Shown here piece by piece: positions 33,619 to 42,091 of a DNA stretch of 64,000 nt. The notes below the pieces were generated by a model. The model was not told the DNA's origin and did not search any database. It worked only from the letters and a program-made list of their open reading frames with translations. A program made the translations under genes and the position numbers. The DNA lies in NCBI GenBank assembly GCA_964446945.1, contig CAYUQO010000006.1, forward strand, positions 130,989-194,988, read 5' to 3'. Every line of letters begins with the position of its first letter. Position 1 is the stretch's first letter. This DNA comes from CAIYRG01 sp964446945 (lineage in GTDB: Bacteria > Pseudomonadota > Alphaproteobacteria > Micropepsales > Micropepsaceae).

Positions 33619-35112
33619 ATGGCATTGAGTCAACGGCTCGAGATCAGACAGGGGCAGTCATTGGTCATGACGCCCCTGCTCCAGCAGTCGATCAAGCTGT
33701 TGCAGTATTCCAGTGTCGAACTCGCAGCTTTTGTCGAGGCGGAACTCGAGAAAAATCCGCTGCTGGAGCGCGACAGTGGTGAGTCCGGCGAGGCCGAAGA
33801 AATGCCGGCCGACGCCGCCGCTGCCCCTTCCGAAAGTAAAGATGACGGCGTGGACCGGACCATGTCGGACGGCTTTGGCGTCGTAGGTGAATTCGAACAC
33901 GATGACGGTTCGTACACTGATGATACGCGAGGCGACGCGCTCCGCGAAGGTCCTGCACCGGCTGCAGCCCTTGGCGCAGGATCAGGTCAAAGCGAAGTTG
34001 ATGCCGATGCCGGTGCGCTGGCGCCGGCCGAAATCACGCTGAAATCCCACCTTGCGGGGCAGGCCGCGATTTCGGGCCTGACGCCGCCGCAGCGCTTCAT
34101 TGCCGATGTCCTGATCGATGCCGTTGATGATGCCGGCTATTTGCGGGCCGATCTTGCCGACATTGCCGGGCGATTGGGCGTCTCCGAATCCGAATGCGAG
34201 GCTGTGCTGGCTGTGCTGCAGGCCTTTGAACCCTCGGGAGTGTTCGCCCGCTCGCTGTCCGAATGTCTGGCGCTGCAATTGAAGGATCAGAACCGCCTCG
34301 ACCCCGCGATGCAGATCGTGCTGACCCGGCTGGATCTCGTGGCGCGGCGCGATTACAGCGCGCTCTCGGCTGTATGCGGCCTCGACAAACCGGACATTGT
34401 CGAAATGATCGGCGAAATCCGTGCGCTCGATCCGAAGCCGGGTCACGCATTTGCATCCGGGCATCTCCAGGCAATCGTGCCCGATATTCTTGTGCGACGC
34501 GCCGGCGGCGTATGGCAGATCGAGCTCAATCCGGACACCCTGCCCCGCGTTCTGGTCAATTCCGTGTATTACGCAGAAGTGAGCCGCTGTGCGCTCTCAC
34601 GCGAGGCCCGGCTGTTTCTCTCGGAATGCTACAACACTGCCAACTGGCTGACGAAGAGCCTGGATCAGCGGGCGAAAACAGTTCTGAAAGTGGCGCAGGA
34701 AATCGTCCGGCGGCAGGAGGCATTCCTGAGCCATGGCGTGCGTCATCTGCGGCCGCTCAATCTGAAAGCCGTTGCCGATGCCATCGGCATGCATGAATCG
34801 ACGGTGTCGCGGGTGACGTCGAATAAATACATCGAAACGCCACGCGGCGTTTTCGAACTCAAATTCTTCTTCACATCTGCGATACAATCCGTTGACGGAA
34901 GCGAAGCGCATTCCGCCGAGGCGGTGAAGGATCGCATCCGCGAGCTCGTGGAAAACGAGCACGACGATGTCTTGTCCGACGACAGGATCGTTACCATTTT
35001 GACGGCTGATGGAATTGAGATTGCGCGGCGAACCGTGGCAAAATACCGGGATGCATTGCGCATTCGATCTTCGGTCGAACGGCGCCGTCTACGGCGCGCC
35101 GAAGGCATGTAA
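33619..35112 (+). CDS. rpoN: RNA polymerase sigma-54 factor RpoN
   Basis: 497 residues. Region I (about 1-50, LSQRLEIRQGQSLVMTPLLQ and following Q/L repeats) is the activator-response domain; an acidic region II follows (about 50-130); core-binding and HTH domains fill 130-440; the RpoN box ARRTVAKYRD is at 469-478. It directs transcription of nitrogen, motility and other genes that need enhancer-binding activators. Position behind lptB and before hpf and ptsN is the classical proteobacterial order. A candidate sigma-54 promoter lies at the head of this operon. Confidence 0.97.
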   Translation: MALSQRLEIRQGQSLVMTPLLQQSIKLLQYSSVELAAFVEAELEKNPLLERDSGESGEAEEMPADAAAAPSESKDDGVDRTMSDGFGVVGEFEHDDGSYTDDTRGDALREGPAPAAALGAGSGQSEVDADAGALAPAEITLKSHLAGQAAISGLTPPQRFIADVLIDAVDDAGYLRADLADIAGRLGVSESECEAVLAVLQAFEPSGVFARSLSECLALQLKDQNRLDPAMQIVLTRLDLVARRDYSALSAVCGLDKPDIVEMIGEIRALDPKPGHAFASGHLQAIVPDILVRRAGGVWQIELNPDTLPRVLVNSVYYAEVSRCALSREARLFLSECYNTANWLTKSLDQRAKTVLKVAQEIVRRQEAFLSHGVRHLRPLNLKAVADAIGMHESTVSRVTSNKYIETPRGVFELKFFFTSAIQSVDGSEAHSAEAVKDRIRELVENEHDDVLSDDRIVTILTADGIEIARRTVAKYRDALRIRSSVERRRLRRAEGM

Positions 35113-35161
35113 TGGCGTAACGCCAACTCGGGTTGACACGTTCCCGGCCCAGACCTATCGT
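35113..35161 (+). promoter_or_regulatory. Short hairpin and candidate sigma-70 promoter for hpf-ptsN
   Basis: Directly behind the rpoN stop, TGGCGT-A-ACGCCA (35113-35125) forms a perfect 6-bp inverted repeat. It is followed by TTGACA (35133-35138), a 17-nt spacer and TATCGT (35156-35161), a good vegetative promoter shape 55 nt before the hpf ATG. So hpf-ptsN may be transcribed separately from rpoN. Confidence 0.55.
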
Positions 35162-35216
35162 CCGCGCCCTTTTCGGACGATCGGGCAACTAACCGGATTC
35201 AGCGGGAAGTCCGAAC

Positions 35217-35546
35217 ATGATGAACATTCGTGTTACTGGAAAGCATATCGAAATTGGCGAAGCGTTGCCCCAGCATGTGCGAGTCAGACTTTCCGCAGCG
35301 ATCCTCAAGCATTTTGATCGCCCCGCGCAAGCGAATGTGAGCTTCATGAAGGAGCGCAACGGCTTCCGCGCCGATTGCAAGGTGCATCTCAGTTCGGGCG
35401 CGTTATTGCATTCACATGCGTCCGCAACCGACGCACACAGAGCTTTTGACGTCGCACTGGATCATCTGGAAAAGCGGGTGAGGCGTTACAGAAGACGGCT
35501 GAAGAATCATCACGACCGCGGACCGTCTCTGACCTTCCCGGCGTGA
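35217..35546 (+). CDS. hpf: Ribosome hibernation-promoting factor, short form
   Basis: 109 residues, a single HPF/YfiA domain: MNIRVTGKHIEIGEALPQHV, then ANVSFMKERNGFRADCKVHL and a basic helix ending RVRRYRRRLKNHH. It binds the 30S decoding region and inactivates ribosomes in stationary phase. Alphaproteobacteria usually have the long form of about 190-200 residues with a C-terminal dimerisation domain; that domain is absent and the ptsN start overlaps the stop (GTGA), so no hidden extension exists. The encoded protein resembles the gammaproteobacterial short HPF. Confidence 0.9.
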   Translation: MMNIRVTGKHIEIGEALPQHVRVRLSAAILKHFDRPAQANVSFMKERNGFRADCKVHLSSGALLHSHASATDAHRAFDVALDHLEKRVRRYRRRLKNHHDRGPSLTFPA

Positions 35547-36031
35547 CCGAGACAACACGGGTAGACATGGAAATTGCCGATCTGCTTTCTCCGGATGCCG
35601 TATTGGCCCATCTGAAAGCCGCAAATAAAAAACTGGTGCTTCAGGAAATGGCCCACAAGGCCGGCGTGCTGACGCGCATTCCGGAGCGCCGAATTCTTGA
35701 AACGCTGATGGAGCGGGAAAAGCTCGGCTCAACCGGCATGGGCCAGGGCATCGCCATTCCCCACGGCCGCATTGCCGGCATCCACAAAATGACCGGTCTG
35801 TTCGCGCAACTCGACCACCCGATCGATTTCGACGCCATGGACGATCAGCCGGTCGATCTGGTTTTCCTGCTTCTGGCTCCCCAGGATGCGGGGGCTGATC
35901 ACCTGAAGGCGCTCGCCCGGGTCTCCAGGCTGCTGCGCAATCACACTGTTTGCGAGAAACTGAGGGCTGCTCCGCAACCGGCGATTTTGTATGCGCTCCT
36001 GACCGAGCCCACTGCAGCCCAGGCGGCTTGA
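35543..36031 (+). CDS. ptsN: PTS-Ntr IIA component PtsN
   Basis: 162 residues from a GTG overlapping the hpf stop; an ATG at 35567 is the alternative and would remove 8 residues. The IIA-Ntr domain has the phosphorylated His74 in GIAIPHGRIAGI and the conserved DDQPVDLVFLLLAP. It receives phosphate from EI-Ntr/NPr and regulates potassium uptake, nitrogen functions and envelope stress rather than sugar transport. Genes rapZ and npr do not follow, the operon ends here and converges on DUF1150. Confidence 0.93.
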   Translation: MTETTRVDMEIADLLSPDAVLAHLKAANKKLVLQEMAHKAGVLTRIPERRILETLMEREKLGSTGMGQGIAIPHGRIAGIHKMTGLFAQLDHPIDFDAMDDQPVDLVFLLLAPQDAGADHLKALARVSRLLRNHTVCEKLRAAPQPAILYALLTEPTAAQAA

Positions 36032-36059
36032 ACTGCTCCAGTAGCGCCGCCGCCGAAAG

Positions 36060-36347
36060 TCAGTGTACGCTTAGCGGTACGAAATTGTTCTGCACCGCCG
36101 CGCTGTAGGCCGCCGCCCAATTGTCGGTAATGCCCAGCGTCGTGCCGTCTGCCGCATGCAGCGCATAGAGTTTGACATTGCGGGGCAGCTTGATTTCCGA
36201 CGGGATCACAAGCCCCATTGCGCGGGCCTCTTCGAGATTGATCGGTTTGATGTAAGCCAGCCGAGCACCTTCGAACACCGGTCCATCGTCCAGAGACAGA
36301 GACTCTTCGTCATCGTCGTCGTCGAATAGTTCTTCTTCGCGTCTCAT
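36060..36347 (-). CDS. DUF1150 family protein
   Basis: 95 residues. ATG at 36347 is chosen because AAGGAGG lies 6 nt before it; eight more residues are open upstream but lack a ribosome site. An acidic block DDDDDEESLSLDD near the start is followed by the conserved DUF1150 core LAYIKPINLEEARAMGLVIP and LYALHAADGTTLGITDNWAAA. The family is confined largely to alphaproteobacteria and is often beside hsp20-type chaperone genes. Here instead an unknown 72-residue frame overlaps its start. Function unknown. Confidence 0.85.
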   Translation of the reverse strand: MRREEELFDDDDDEESLSLDDGPVFEGARLAYIKPINLEEARAMGLVIPSEIKLPRNVKLYALHAADGTTLGITDNWAAAYSAAVQNNFVPLSVH

Positions 36348-36562
36348 GACAGGCCTCCTTCTTCTTGGCATTCTGGCATCGAGGCGGTGAACCTGTGCTG
36401 AACGAACGCTGCCTTAGGTAAAACGCTTTCGCGGCGCGGATGCTCCAAGCTTTCCGCTCTGGCTTGCGACAGTATGAATTCGGCTGGAATTTCAGGGCAC
36501 TGATTTTCCAACGCGGCAATGGACGCAGTTCTCAACGCTGAACTTTCCGGGATGAAGTGCAT
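36344..36562 (-). CDS. Possible 72-residue protein translationally coupled to DUF1150
   Basis: The frame has a good GGAGG nine nt before its ATG and its TGA overlaps the DUF1150 start (ATGA), both signs of a real gene. The product, starting MHFIPESSALRTASIAALEN, has no recognised domain and no signal peptide. In other alphaproteobacteria the gene in this position can be a small heat-shock protein, to which this shows no similarity. It might be a leader peptide that controls DUF1150 translation. Confidence 0.4.
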   Translation of the reverse strand: MHFIPESSALRTASIAALENQCPEIPAEFILSQARAESLEHPRRESVLPKAAFVQHRFTASMPECQEEGGLS

Positions 36563-36697
36563 TTTAAAGCCCCTCCATTGGGCGGCCTGGCCGGCGGCTA
36601 ATCTCTTGCCGGAACGGACGAAACGGCCCCGCAGGCACCGTTTGCCTCATACAGAAATGTAGTTTCCGCGGCGCTCAAAACAAGATTTGGGGCCAAT

Positions 36698-37480
36698 TCA
36701 GATCAGACCCATAGATTTAGCCGACATGACCAACATATATGCGGCCACCGCGAAAATTACCGCCGCGAATATGGTTGATAACATGCGCTTTTTGGCCGCG
36801 AGCCTCACCGCGGCTTTGGTCCCCAACCATCCGCCTGCGGCCCCGCCTGCGATGAACTCAGCCGCCACAGTCCAGGCAACGAAGCCCGACACGGCATAGT
36901 TTGCCGCGGTGGCCAAGCCGAAAATCCCGACTGAAAACAAGGAGCTGCCGATTGCGTTCAAAATCGGCATCCCGGTCGCCAGGATAATTCCGGGCACGAT
37001 GAGAAAGCCGCCACCGATCCCGAAAAAGCCCGAGGCAAAGCCGGTGGCGCCGCCAAATGCCGCCAGCCGAATGACGTGCAGCCTCTCGAGCGGTCCGACG
37101 CGGCAACCGTCGCTGCTCCTCGGACGCAGCATCGCGATTCCTGCCGCGATCATGACAATGGCGAATACTGCCAGAAGCTTCTGGCCGTCCACTGCCTTTC
37201 CCGCGGTGGATCCGGCCACCGCGCCGATCAATCCCACCAGGCCGAACAGGATGGCCGATGGCCAATGCACCGTGCCGGCACGCCAATGGCCGGCGAGATT
37301 GACGAAAGCATTGATGCTGACCGCCAGCGCACTGGTGCCAATCGCAACATGAGGATCACGGACACCGACAACGTAAAGCAACAGCGGCACCGCAAGGATC
37401 GAGCCGCCCCCGCCGATCAATCCAAGCGAAAATCCGACGGCCGCTCCGGACAGAACCGCCGCGGCGTCGGGAAGGATCAA
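36698..37480 (-). CDS. TauE/SafE-family sulfite/organosulfonate exporter
   Basis: 260 residues with about eight helices. The two TauE half-repeats are visible: GFSLGLIGGGGSILAVPLL near 17-35 and GFFGIGGGFLIVPGIIL at about 150-170. The family exports sulfite, sulfoacetate or related anions. Its ATG overlaps the stop of the TsdA-like cytochrome gene by 4 nt, so the two proteins are made together; removal of a sulfur oxyanion linked to thiosulfate oxidation fits well. Confidence 0.88.
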   Translation of the reverse strand: MILPDAAAVLSGAAVGFSLGLIGGGGSILAVPLLLYVVGVRDPHVAIGTSALAVSINAFVNLAGHWRAGTVHWPSAILFGLVGLIGAVAGSTAGKAVDGQKLLAVFAIVMIAAGIAMLRPRSSDGCRVGPLERLHVIRLAAFGGATGFASGFFGIGGGFLIVPGIILATGMPILNAIGSSLFSVGIFGLATAANYAVSGFVAWTVAAEFIAGGAAGGWLGTKAAVRLAAKKRMLSTIFAAVIFAVAAYMLVMSAKSMGLI

Positions 37481-38427
37481 TGCGCGGCTGCCTGCGCGTC
37501 GATAATCGGCTTGAACGGCCCGAATGTGTGCTGCTGCAGCGGGAATTTGTCGGCAAAAGGTGGAAATGGAGCATCCACCGGTTTGCGCGAACGATCCGGA
37601 TAATCCTGGTCGAGATGATCGCGATGCGGCCGCGGTTGGCTGTTGATATAGGCCGCCACATCCCAGGCGTCCTCGGCCGAAAGCACCGGAGCATCGTAAT
37701 GCGTCCCGAACGGCATATTCGCGTGAATGAAACTCGCCGACGTGATCACCCGGTGCATGCCGGCACCATCATTGAAGCTGTCTGGCCCCCATAGCGGCGG
37801 GTACTGATATCCTTTGGCGTCGCCCGGTGCGCCATTGCGTTTGCCCTGTCCGTCCGCCTGGTGACAGGCGGCGCAGTTGGTCCGATACACTTCACCGCCG
37901 TGCGCCGGATCCGCGGCGCGCGACAGCAGCGGCAGGTTCGGCGATCCCCTCCCCTGCACCGCTTTGCCGACCGGCACCCCGGTGCTGAGGAACTGGATAT
38001 AGGCCACCAGCGCCTTCATTTCCTTGCCGCCAGGCGGAATGACGCGACCGTTCATGCTGCGCTCCATGCAGCCCTCGATCCGCTCTTCCAGCGTGCGCAC
38101 TTCGTTTTCGCGGGCAATGTACTGCGGAAATAGTCCGTACACCCCAATCATGGGAATGGCGAACCGCTGCGTTCCGCTCTGCAAATGACAACTTTCACAG
38201 GACAGGTTGTTGCCGGAATAGCGCATCGATGCGTCGGCAACCTCCGGCCCGATCACCGAATAGGTTTGGTTGAACAGCTTTTGGCCGTACAGCACTGTGG
38301 ATTTGAATGCGCCTGCCGGGAGCTTTTGTGGATCGGGATTGGGCCACGCATCGCCGCCGGTTTGTGCATAGGCCGAAGCGCCGACAGCGACGGCAATTGC
38401 GGTAGCGAACACCACACGGAATTTCAT
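37477..38427 (-). CDS. tsdA: Dihaem cytochrome c, thiosulfate dehydrogenase TsdA-like
   Basis: 316 residues from ATG at 38427 (GGGGAGAGAG upstream) with a signal peptide to about AYAQ. Two haem sites: CESCH at 77-81 in GNNLSCESCHLQSGTQRFAI and CAACH at 185-189. The spacing and the segments ERIEGCMERSMNGR (Cys120), FLSTGVPVG, PPLWGPDSFNDGAGM and DAWDVAAYINSQPRPH match the TsdA family, which joins two thiosulfates to tetrathionate in the periplasm; TsdA has an unusual His/Cys-ligated haem, and Cys120 is a candidate for that ligand. Related dihaem cytochromes of other role are the alternative. Confidence 0.78.
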   Translation of the reverse strand: MKFRVVFATAIAVAVGASAYAQTGGDAWPNPDPQKLPAGAFKSTVLYGQKLFNQTYSVIGPEVADASMRYSGNNLSCESCHLQSGTQRFAIPMIGVYGLFPQYIARENEVRTLEERIEGCMERSMNGRVIPPGGKEMKALVAYIQFLSTGVPVGKAVQGRGSPNLPLLSRAADPAHGGEVYRTNCAACHQADGQGKRNGAPGDAKGYQYPPLWGPDSFNDGAGMHRVITSASFIHANMPFGTHYDAPVLSAEDAWDVAAYINSQPRPHRDHLDQDYPDRSRKPVDAPFPPFADKFPLQQHTFGPFKPIIDAQAAAH

Positions 38428-38528
38428 GCTCTCTCCCCCAGGGCGAATCTGCTGCAAAGCTCCCCAGCCGCCGGGTAGAATAGCGTGGCCACTACGCTCC
38501 GCAACGACATTCCACGGGAGAGATATTC

Positions 38529-39098
38529 ATGGTCGAAATTCCCGATCCAGCCCGGCGCATTATCCTGCCGCAGAACATCCGCGAGCACTGGCGGATCTTC
38601 CTGATCGAAGGCATCGTTCTGATCCTGCTCGGCATTGGCGCCGTGCTCGTTCCGGAGGTCGCCAGTCTTGCAGTTGCGATTTTCCTTGGTTGGCTGTTTC
38701 TGATCGGGGGAATCGTCGGTGCAATTACGGCGCTGAGCCGCCCCAGCGCGCCGGGATTCTGGTGGGCGCTGTTGTCGGCCATCGTGACCATCGTCGCCGG
38801 TTTACTGCTGATTGGCTGGCCATTTACCGGCGTCCTGTCGCTGACCGTCGTGCTGGCCGCCTATCTCGTCCTGGAAGGCATCGCATGCATGGCATTCGCG
38901 CTCAGTCACCGCGGGCTTATGGCGCACGGCTGGGGCTGGCTGTTCACCAACGGCATTATCGACCTGATCATGGCCGGAATCATAATCTGGCTGCTGCCGG
39001 TCGCCGCATTCTGGGCGCTCGGCCTGATCATCGGGATCGATTTTATCTTTGGCGGTTCATCCCTGGTCGGAATGGCCTTCGCCGCCAAAAGACAATGA
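38529..39098 (+). CDS. HdeD/DUF308 family membrane protein
   Basis: 189 residues with six membrane helices in three similar pairs (IFLIEGIVLILLGIGAVLVP, LSAIVTIVAGLLLIGWPFTG, NGIIDLIMAGIIIWLLPVAA), the HdeD repeat. E. coli HdeD is an acid-resistance membrane protein; the biochemical role is unknown. The ATG follows GGGAGAGATATT. It is divergent from the TsdA-TauE operon, with 101 bp between the starts. Confidence 0.87.
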   Translation: MVEIPDPARRIILPQNIREHWRIFLIEGIVLILLGIGAVLVPEVASLAVAIFLGWLFLIGGIVGAITALSRPSAPGFWWALLSAIVTIVAGLLLIGWPFTGVLSLTVVLAAYLVLEGIACMAFALSHRGLMAHGWGWLFTNGIIDLIMAGIIIWLLPVAAFWALGLIIGIDFIFGGSSLVGMAFAAKRQ

Positions 39099-39101
39099 TC
39101 T

Positions 39102-40019
39102 TCAGCTCAGATGGCCCATTCGGCCGCTGCGATAGTCTGAAATCGCCGTGCGGATTTCGTCCTCGGTGTTCATCACGAAAGGACCATAGCCGAACACGGG
39201 CTCATTGATCGGTTCACCGCTGAGCACCAGGACCAGCGCGTCCGTATCCGCATCCAGCTTGATCGCCTCGCCGCCACTGCCGAATTGAACGAATTCCGCA
39301 TGTTTCGCGGACGTGCGGCCATTGACGCGGATATCTCCGCGCAGCACGAACAGTGAAACATTGTCGCCGGCTGGCACAGGCACGATCGCACCGCGTCCCA
39401 GTTTTAGACTTATTTCCCAAACGCCCATCGGCGTGAAAGTCTGCGCCGGGCCTTTGGCGCCGGCGAATTGGCCCGCAATGATCCGCGCCGATCCGGCATC
39501 GTTCGGCAGACTGACGACAGGAATATCCGCGGCCAGCAGCGTCTGATAGCGGGGAGCCGTCATCTTTAGCCGCCTGGGCAGATTCACCCAAAGCTGGATC
39601 GCTTCGAACGCACCTCCGCGGCGCGTGTAGTCCGGGGAATGCATTTCCTCGTGCACCACACCGGAACCCGCCGTCATCCACTGAACGTCACCCGGACCAA
39701 TGCGTCCGCCACCACCGCCAGAATCGCGATGGTCGACTTCGCCGCTGTAGACAATGGTGACGGTCTCAAATCCGCGGTGAGGATGCTCGCCCACGCCGCG
39801 GCGCTGTTCTGCCGGAGAGAACTGATAGGGTCCGGCATAATCCATCAGCAGAAAGGGACTGACCGGCGCCGCATTGTCATAGGCGAAGATCGTCCGCACC
39901 GGGAAGCCGTCGCCAACCCAATGTCCCGCCGGGGCTTTGTTCACCGCCGCCACCGGCTTCAATTCGGGAAACCCAGTGGTTTGCGTCTGGACATGTTCAA
40001 GGGTTTTGGCTTCGGCCAT
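39102..40019 (-). CDS. Pirin family protein
   Basis: 305 residues from ATG at 40019 with GGAG in front; an upstream ATG at 40052 is possible. The bicupin fold is marked by EHPHRGFETVTIVYSGEVDH and MTAGSGVVHEEMHS, giving metal ligands His79, His81, His123 and Glu125. Pirins bind Fe; some, like E. coli YhhW, act as quercetin dioxygenases, others as redox regulators. No gene context suggests which applies. Confidence 0.88.
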   Translation of the reverse strand: MAEAKTLEHVQTQTTGFPELKPVAAVNKAPAGHWVGDGFPVRTIFAYDNAAPVSPFLLMDYAGPYQFSPAEQRRGVGEHPHRGFETVTIVYSGEVDHRDSGGGGGRIGPGDVQWMTAGSGVVHEEMHSPDYTRRGGAFEAIQLWVNLPRRLKMTAPRYQTLLAADIPVVSLPNDAGSARIIAGQFAGAKGPAQTFTPMGVWEISLKLGRGAIVPVPAGDNVSLFVLRGDIRVNGRTSAKHAEFVQFGSGGEAIKLDADTDALVLVLSGEPINEPVFGYGPFVMNTEDEIRTAISDYRSGRMGHLS

Positions 40020-40081
40020 GGCTCCGCCCTGATTGATTGTGCAAAGCAACATATGGGGACGGAGGTGGCCGCCTGAAAGGT

Positions 40082-40984
40082 CTAGTCTGGTGCCACGCGG
40101 CTCGCGCGCAATTCCGCCAGCGCAGCACGCAAGTGGCCGTCATTGCGGTCGAGCAGGGCTTTGGCTTCTTCCGGCCGGCATCCGTTGAGCAGCAAAACCG
40201 CCAGTTTCACACTGCCCTCCGCACTTGCCAGTGCAGTGCGCGCTTCCTCGCCGCTGCGCCCAGTCAGGTGCCGCAGCATCTCCTCGCTCCGCCGCTCCAG
40301 CTTCTTGTTGCTGGCCTGTACATCGACCATGAGGCCTTCGTAGACCCGGCCCATCCGGATCATCAGCACCGATGACAGCAGGTTCATCGCGATGCGCTGG
40401 GCCGTACCCGCTTTCATCCGCGTCGATCCGGCAATCGGCTCGGGACCGGTGTCGAGCAAAATGGGATGATCGGATTCGGCCAGCAATGGCGTGCCGGGAT
40501 TGTTGGCGATGCCGACGGTCAGTGCACCGGCCGCCTTTGCGGCCCGGAGACAGCCAAGAGTGAAGGGCGTGGTTCCACTGGCGGCGACACCGATCAATAC
40601 GTCTTCCGCACCGACCCCATGCCGCGCCATCTCATCATGCGCATGTCCGATTTCATCCTCCGCACCTTCGACCGCGCGCAACAGGGCCTCTTCGCCGCCG
40701 GCCATCAGCAGCACCAGGCGTTCCGGCGGCCAACTGAATGTCGGCATCAGCTCGGCGCCGTCCTGAACTGCCAGCCGCCCGGATGTTCCGGCGCCGGCAT
40801 AAATCAGCCTGCCACCCTCGGCGAGGCGAAGTTCCATCGCCCGCACGGCGTCTTCGATTGCCGCCCGGGCCTGACGGACCGCGGCCACAGCGGCGAACTG
40901 CCCCTCGATCATGGCATCGAGAATGTCGGCGGGTTCCCAGCTGTCGATGCCGGAATAGCGCGGACTCTTGCGTTCTGTCTCCAT
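40082..40984 (-). CDS. murQ: N-acetylmuramic acid 6-phosphate etherase MurQ
   Basis: 300 residues. SIS-domain etherase with GAGTSGRLAVQDGAELMPTF at about 64-83, the signature FSWPPERLVLLMAGG and AEDEIGHAHDEM, and STRMKAGTAQRIAMNLLSS in the second half. It removes the lactyl ether from MurNAc-6-phosphate to give GlcNAc-6-phosphate, which the divergent SIS deaminase and NagA then process. No anmK or MurNAc transporter gene is adjacent. Confidence 0.94.
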   Translation of the reverse strand: METERKSPRYSGIDSWEPADILDAMIEGQFAAVAAVRQARAAIEDAVRAMELRLAEGGRLIYAGAGTSGRLAVQDGAELMPTFSWPPERLVLLMAGGEEALLRAVEGAEDEIGHAHDEMARHGVGAEDVLIGVAASGTTPFTLGCLRAAKAAGALTVGIANNPGTPLLAESDHPILLDTGPEPIAGSTRMKAGTAQRIAMNLLSSVLMIRMGRVYEGLMVDVQASNKKLERRSEEMLRHLTGRSGEEARTALASAEGSVKLAVLLLNGCRPEEAKALLDRNDGHLRAALAELRASRVAPD

Positions 40985-41056
40985 GCCAACGGAACCCCGG
41001 GACGGTGTTTTGGTTCTCCTCCCGTTGGGGAGTAAAACGACGGGTTAGTAGCGCAA

Positions 41057-42091
41057 ATGAACATTGCACAGAAGATGCCCGGCCGGATGGAACAGGAGAT
41101 TTGCGAGGCGCCGCAGGCCCTGCTCCGGCAATCCGATGCGCTGGCGCAGCCGGTGGTCGAACTCGCCCGCCGCCTCCGTCAAATGGAACCCCGGGTTGTC
41201 GTGACCTGTGCCCGTGGCAGCTCCGCCCATGCCGCGGCATTTGCCAAACACGCCATTGAGCGTCATCTCGGTATTCCGGTCGCACCCGCCGCCCCCAGCA
41301 TCGCGACCGTGTATCACCACGCGCTGAAGCTCGATGGGCAGCTCCTGCTCTGCATTTCACAGTCCGGGCGCAGCGACGATCTGATCGAGCAGGCGAAATA
41401 CGCGCGCAAAGCCGGGGCGCTCACGCTCGCCCTGGTCAATGCCGAAGACAGTCCGCTGGCGCAGGAATGCGAGGTCGTTCTGCCGCTCTGCGCGGGGCCG
41501 GAATTGAGCGTCGCCGCGACCAAGAGTTTTGTCGCCACGCTTGCCGCCGTGCTGCGCATTGTCGCCGCGTGGGGCGACAGCGATCCACTGCACGCAGCTC
41601 TGCAGCGCCTGCCGCAACGCGTGGACGCCGCCACACGACTCGACTGGTCGCCATGCCTCGAAACTTTGTCGAACAGCGAAAGCATGATCACCATTGGCCG
41701 CGGACCGACGCTATCAATCGCCCGCGAATCCGCCCTGAAGCTCAAGGAGACCTGCAATCTGCACGCGGAGGGCTATAGTGGGGCGGAATTCCAGCATGGC
41801 CCCATGGCGCTGGTCACCGAGCATTATCCGATTCTGATGTTCGTTCCGGGCGACGAGTCCACCGGTCCGTTGCTGCAACTGGCCGAGCAACTGACATCGA
41901 AGAACGCGGCGCTGTTCACCGTCTCGCATGATCCTCCCGGTCTGCTGCCGGCGATGCCCAGCGACCAGCCCGAAGCCGACGCGATTTGCATGATCCAAAG
42001 TTTCTATATGACCGCGGTGAAACTGGCCAAATTGCGCGGCATAGACGCGGACAATCCGCGTCACCTTCAGAAAGTCACGCGAACCCTATGA
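41057..42091 (+). CDS. SIS-domain glucosamine-6-phosphate deaminase-like protein (NagB-II type)
   Basis: 344 residues with two SIS domains (about 30-165 and 200-330), as in the isomerase half of GlmS but lacking its glutaminase domain. VVTCARGSSAHAAAFAKHAI, CISQSGRSDDLIEQAKYA and GRGPTLSIARESALKLKETC are the sugar-phosphate-binding segments. Proteins of this form next to nagA serve as alternative GlcN-6-P deaminases, giving fructose 6-phosphate and ammonia. The stop overlaps the nagA start (ATGA). Confidence 0.85.
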   Translation: MNIAQKMPGRMEQEICEAPQALLRQSDALAQPVVELARRLRQMEPRVVVTCARGSSAHAAAFAKHAIERHLGIPVAPAAPSIATVYHHALKLDGQLLLCISQSGRSDDLIEQAKYARKAGALTLALVNAEDSPLAQECEVVLPLCAGPELSVAATKSFVATLAAVLRIVAAWGDSDPLHAALQRLPQRVDAATRLDWSPCLETLSNSESMITIGRGPTLSIARESALKLKETCNLHAEGYSGAEFQHGPMALVTEHYPILMFVPGDESTGPLLQLAEQLTSKNAALFTVSHDPPGLLPAMPSDQPEADAICMIQSFYMTAVKLAKLRGIDADNPRHLQKVTRTL

